DNA from: Myxococcus stipitatus
GTDB lineage: Bacteria; Myxococcota; Myxococcia; Myxococcales; Myxococcaceae
DNA: 64,000 nucleotides
Assembly: GCF_021412625.1 (NCBI RefSeq)
Contig: NZ_JAKCFI010000012.1
Location: 1-64,000, forward strand
Direction: 5' to 3'
The notes under the pieces are model-generated. The model saw nothing but the letters and a program-made list of their open reading frames with translations. It did no database searches and was not told the origin of the DNA. The position numbers and the translations under genes are program-made. Positions 61,882 to 64,000 of the stretch are shown here, in pieces; positions within the stretch are counted from its first letter, which is position 1; each line of letters starts with the position of its first letter.

Positions 61882-62250
61882 TCAGCGCTTGAAGCTCTCC
61901 ACCACGCGCTGCAGGCGCGCGCGGTCCTCGTCGCTCACGTCCGTGAAGCGCACGCCGATGGCCTCCTGCTCGTCGCGCACCCACGCGACGACGCCCGTCA
62001 GGTGGAACTCCTGGCCGGCGATGTCCATGGAGAGGCTGACCCGCGAGCCCACGTCGTAGGCCTTGCGCGTGCGCAGGCACAGCCCGCCCGCCGACACGTT
62101 GATGGAGAACACCCGCAGGGCGCGCGCGGCGTCCTCCTGCTGCGCGAAGCGCACCGCGAACCGGGCGGCCACGCGCTCATCCGCCCTCCGGTTCGCGTAC
62201 GTGGCCGGGTCTGCTCCTGCCATCTCTGCTTCCGCCGCCTTGCTTGTCAT
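61882..62250 (-). CDS. PilZ-domain protein
   Basis: 122 residues. PilZ marks: RRADERVAARFAVRF (the RxxxR c-di-GMP switch), VFSINVSAGGLCLRT (the DxSxxG position has Asn-Val-Ser) and VAWVRDEQEAIGVRF. Binds cyclic di-GMP, or is a reduced PilZ in motility control as in myxobacteria. ATG 62250. A GTG two codons earlier is possible. Confidence 0.85.
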   Translation of the reverse strand: MTSKAAEAEMAGADPATYANRRADERVAARFAVRFAQQEDAARALRVFSINVSAGGLCLRTRKAYDVGSRVSLSMDIAGQEFHLTGVVAWVRDEQEAIGVRFTDVSDEDRARLQRVVESFKR

Positions 62251-62447
62251 GTGCACCCGCTACCCCCAGGTTCCCTGCTGGCGACCACGCCGTCTCCCCT
62301 CGACCACCGGGATCCTGACGCGACAGGCCACCCCTCGGGCCCCGGTCATCCGGCAAGTGTCCGCTGCTTTCCAGCCTCGATTCAAGTGGGGCCCCTCGAA
62401 TGGGGGGCTTCGGGTATGTGCCACGCTGATTCGACGCGGGAGGATGG

Positions 62448-63296
62448 ATGCACGCGCGGCGTTGGGTGTGGCTGGGGACCCTCTTGTTGTCACTCGTCCT
62501 GGCCGCCTGCGATGACAAGGACCACGACCAGGGCCTGCCCTCCAGTGATTCCGGGACAGACGCGGGCGTGGATGGCGGCCTCCAGGACGGGGGGCTGACA
62601 TGCAACGTGGCCCGGCAGGAGGGGTGCGGGGCCGGGGAGAGTTGTCATTTCGCGAACCTTCCCGGGGGCGGGACGGGCAGCCGCTGCTTCGCGGCGGAGT
62701 GCGACGTGGTGAAGCAGGACTGCGCGGGGGGCCTGCGGTGCACGTACGTGGGCGACGGGGACACGACGACGCGGCGGTGCGTGGAGGAAGGCACCGGGGT
62801 GGAGGGCGCGCACTGCACGCTGGCGCCGTCGGACGCGGGCCTCGAATACGACACGTGCGCGGCGGGCCTGTTCTGCAAGGACGAGCACCCGGGCGACGGG
62901 GGCACGGTGTTCGCCTGCCGGCGGCTGTGCCATGCGTCCACGCAGTGCTCGGGCACGGAGGCGTGCAACACGGTGGTGCGGCTGGCGGGGACGACGGAGC
63001 TGCCGCTGCTGTGTGGCGCGCGCTCGCAGCCGTGCGACCCCTTCGCCTCCGCCTGCGCGGCGCCGCTGAGCTGCTACCCCTCCGCCTCCGGCCCGGTGTG
63101 CGCGGGCAGCGGAACGCGGGGCACGGGGGCGTCGTGCGACTTCAGCAACCAGTGCGCGCCAGGCAGCGCGTGTGTGAGCACCGGCGCGGGGCTCACCTGC
63201 AGGCCCCTGTGCAGGCCCGGAGGGACGCCCGCCTGCTCCACGGGCACCTGCCGCCCGCTGAGCGGCAACACGGGGGTGGGCGCGTGCATACCGTGA
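62448..63296 (+). CDS. Cys-rich lipoprotein
   Basis: 282 residues. Signal peptide with lipobox LVLAAC (Cys about 21), Asp/Gly-rich linker, then over 20 Cys in repeats such as GCGAGESCHF, DCAGGLRCTY, TCAAGLFCKD, CDPFASACAAPLSCY, CAPGSACV, typical of the disulfide-rich surface lipoproteins common in myxobacteria. gggaggatgg precedes the ATG. Function unknown. Confidence 0.8.
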   Translation: MHARRWVWLGTLLLSLVLAACDDKDHDQGLPSSDSGTDAGVDGGLQDGGLTCNVARQEGCGAGESCHFANLPGGGTGSRCFAAECDVVKQDCAGGLRCTYVGDGDTTTRRCVEEGTGVEGAHCTLAPSDAGLEYDTCAAGLFCKDEHPGDGGTVFACRRLCHASTQCSGTEACNTVVRLAGTTELPLLCGARSQPCDPFASACAAPLSCYPSASGPVCAGSGTRGTGASCDFSNQCAPGSACVSTGAGLTCRPLCRPGGTPACSTGTCRPLSGNTGVGACIP

Positions 63297-63506
63297 AGCC
63301 CGGTTCCCACTCCGGGCAACTTCGCCTCCCGCGGTGGTAGCGCGAGGGCGACGAGGGGGTCGGTGTTTCGCTGGACGGGCCTGTCCTCTTCTCCGACTCG
63401 GTCGAGGACCGGGGGGGCATGCGGCGAGGGCCTCGCGGGTTGCATACCCCAACGCCTGTCGCCGGGCGGAGGGGTGTACATCGTGCGTCGTCGGGAGGGA
63501 GCGACG

Positions 63507-64000
63507 ATGCGAATGTGGCGGACGTGGCTCGGTACCCTGGCGTGCATGGCGAGCGTGCAGTGGGGATGCACCTCCAGCGACGCCGAGGCCCCGACCTCGG
63601 AGGAGCCTTCCACGGAGACGAACGAGCCCCCGCAGGACGCGAACCGGCCGGAGGGCCCCCTCGAGGTGGCGCCGGTGGTGGTGGATGACGGCGAGGAGCG
63701 GCAGACGCCTCCGCCCGCGCCAGCGCCCGCGCCGGACACGTTCCAGCCCGGCTTCCATCAGGCGCTGCGCGGCTCCCACTCCGTGAGCAGCCTCACCACG
63801 TTCCGCATGCGCATCCCGGTGTCGCGGGCCGGCAAGCGCCTCCAGGTGACGTTCCGCTCGGGAGATGGGAGCCTCGTGCTCCAACGCGCGACGGTGTCCC
63901 GCGTGGGCCCGGACGGCGCGCTGGTGACGACGCCGGTGGCGCTGACGTTCGACGGCAAGCCGGGCTTCACCGCCACGCCCCGTCAGCTGGTGACGTCGGA
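63507..64000 (+). CDS. Predicted lipoprotein, 3' end cut by window
   Basis: At least 164 residues. Signal peptide MRMWRTWLGTLACMASVQWGC with lipobox Cys 21, Pro/Glu-rich linker (PPPAPAPAPDTFQPG) and the start of a folded part (LTTFRMRIPVSRAGKRLQVTF). A good gggaggga site precedes ATG 63507. The rest lies outside the window. Confidence 0.7.
   Translation, partial: MRMWRTWLGTLACMASVQWGCTSSDAEAPTSEEPSTETNEPPQDANRPEGPLEVAPVVVDDGEERQTPPPAPAPAPDTFQPGFHQALRGSHSVSSLTTFRMRIPVSRAGKRLQVTFRSGDGSLVLQRATVSRVGPDGALVTTPVALTFDGKPGFTATPRQLVTS

Noticed and set aside
1-64000. A CRISPR array or tandem repeat array
   Set aside because: No regularly spaced repeats were found on reading the sequence. The repeats seen are short palindromes.

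Overview
The window is a piece of a GC-rich bacterial chromosome, most likely from a myxobacterium of the Myxococcaceae. The evidence is the strong G/C bias at third codon positions in all real genes, a very large Ser/Thr-kinase/AAA/GAF/histidine-kinase fusion, a double nucleotidyl-cyclase/AAA/repeat protein, many small predicted lipoproteins ending their signal peptides in a Cys, and a PilZ protein. No rRNA, tRNA or CRISPR array was seen.

Layout. 1-1927: debris of an IS66 element interrupted by an IS3-family element whose transposase has an amber codon. 2264-8958: accessory region of small secreted proteins of unknown function, with a frameshifted paralogue, a decayed ATP-grasp gene and AT-richer stretches. 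9016-21739: the most interesting island. It holds a Rad50/SbcC-like ATPase and its Mre11/SbcD-like nuclease, a LuxR-type regulator, a DUF3892-like gene, a two-gene operon for a LuxI/FeeM-like acyltransferase and a haem-oxygenase-fold enzyme, then a sigma-factor-like protein, a small putative HTH protein, an ImmA/IrrE-type metallopeptidase, a NurA-type nuclease and a HerA-type DNA translocase. Four copies of a 16-bp palindrome (consensus TACCWCCSNGGNGGTA) sit 67-115 bp upstream of the nuclease, luxR, DUF3892 and acyltransferase start codons. I infer one signal-responsive regulon that puts an archaeal-style DNA end-processing set (Mre11, Rad50, HerA, NurA) under cell-cell signalling or stress control.

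21831-36080: an ArsR/SRPBCC pair, a beta-helix lipoprotein, a sulfatase, nrfHA (respiratory nitrite reduction), a zinc formaldehyde/alcohol dehydrogenase, an esterase-like lipoprotein, a FUSC transporter and an MraY-like transferase. 36241-43318: a methyltransferase, then a Wadjet/Mks-type SMC operon (JetA, JetB, JetC) with no JetD in the window, then a small lipoprotein and a 48-residue membrane peptide. 43779-57285: a nuclease/phosphatase-fold lipoprotein, a YceI protein, the cyclase-AAA protein, a LOG-family protein, a Cys-rich zinc-binding protein and the kinase fusion. 57882-64000: an M50 protease, 2-oxo acid dehydrogenase E1 alpha and beta, a GNAT protein, a PilZ protein, and two lipoproteins, the last cut by the window end.

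Most start sites were chosen by ribosome-binding site and overlap with neighbours. Function calls rest on motifs read by eye, without database searches.
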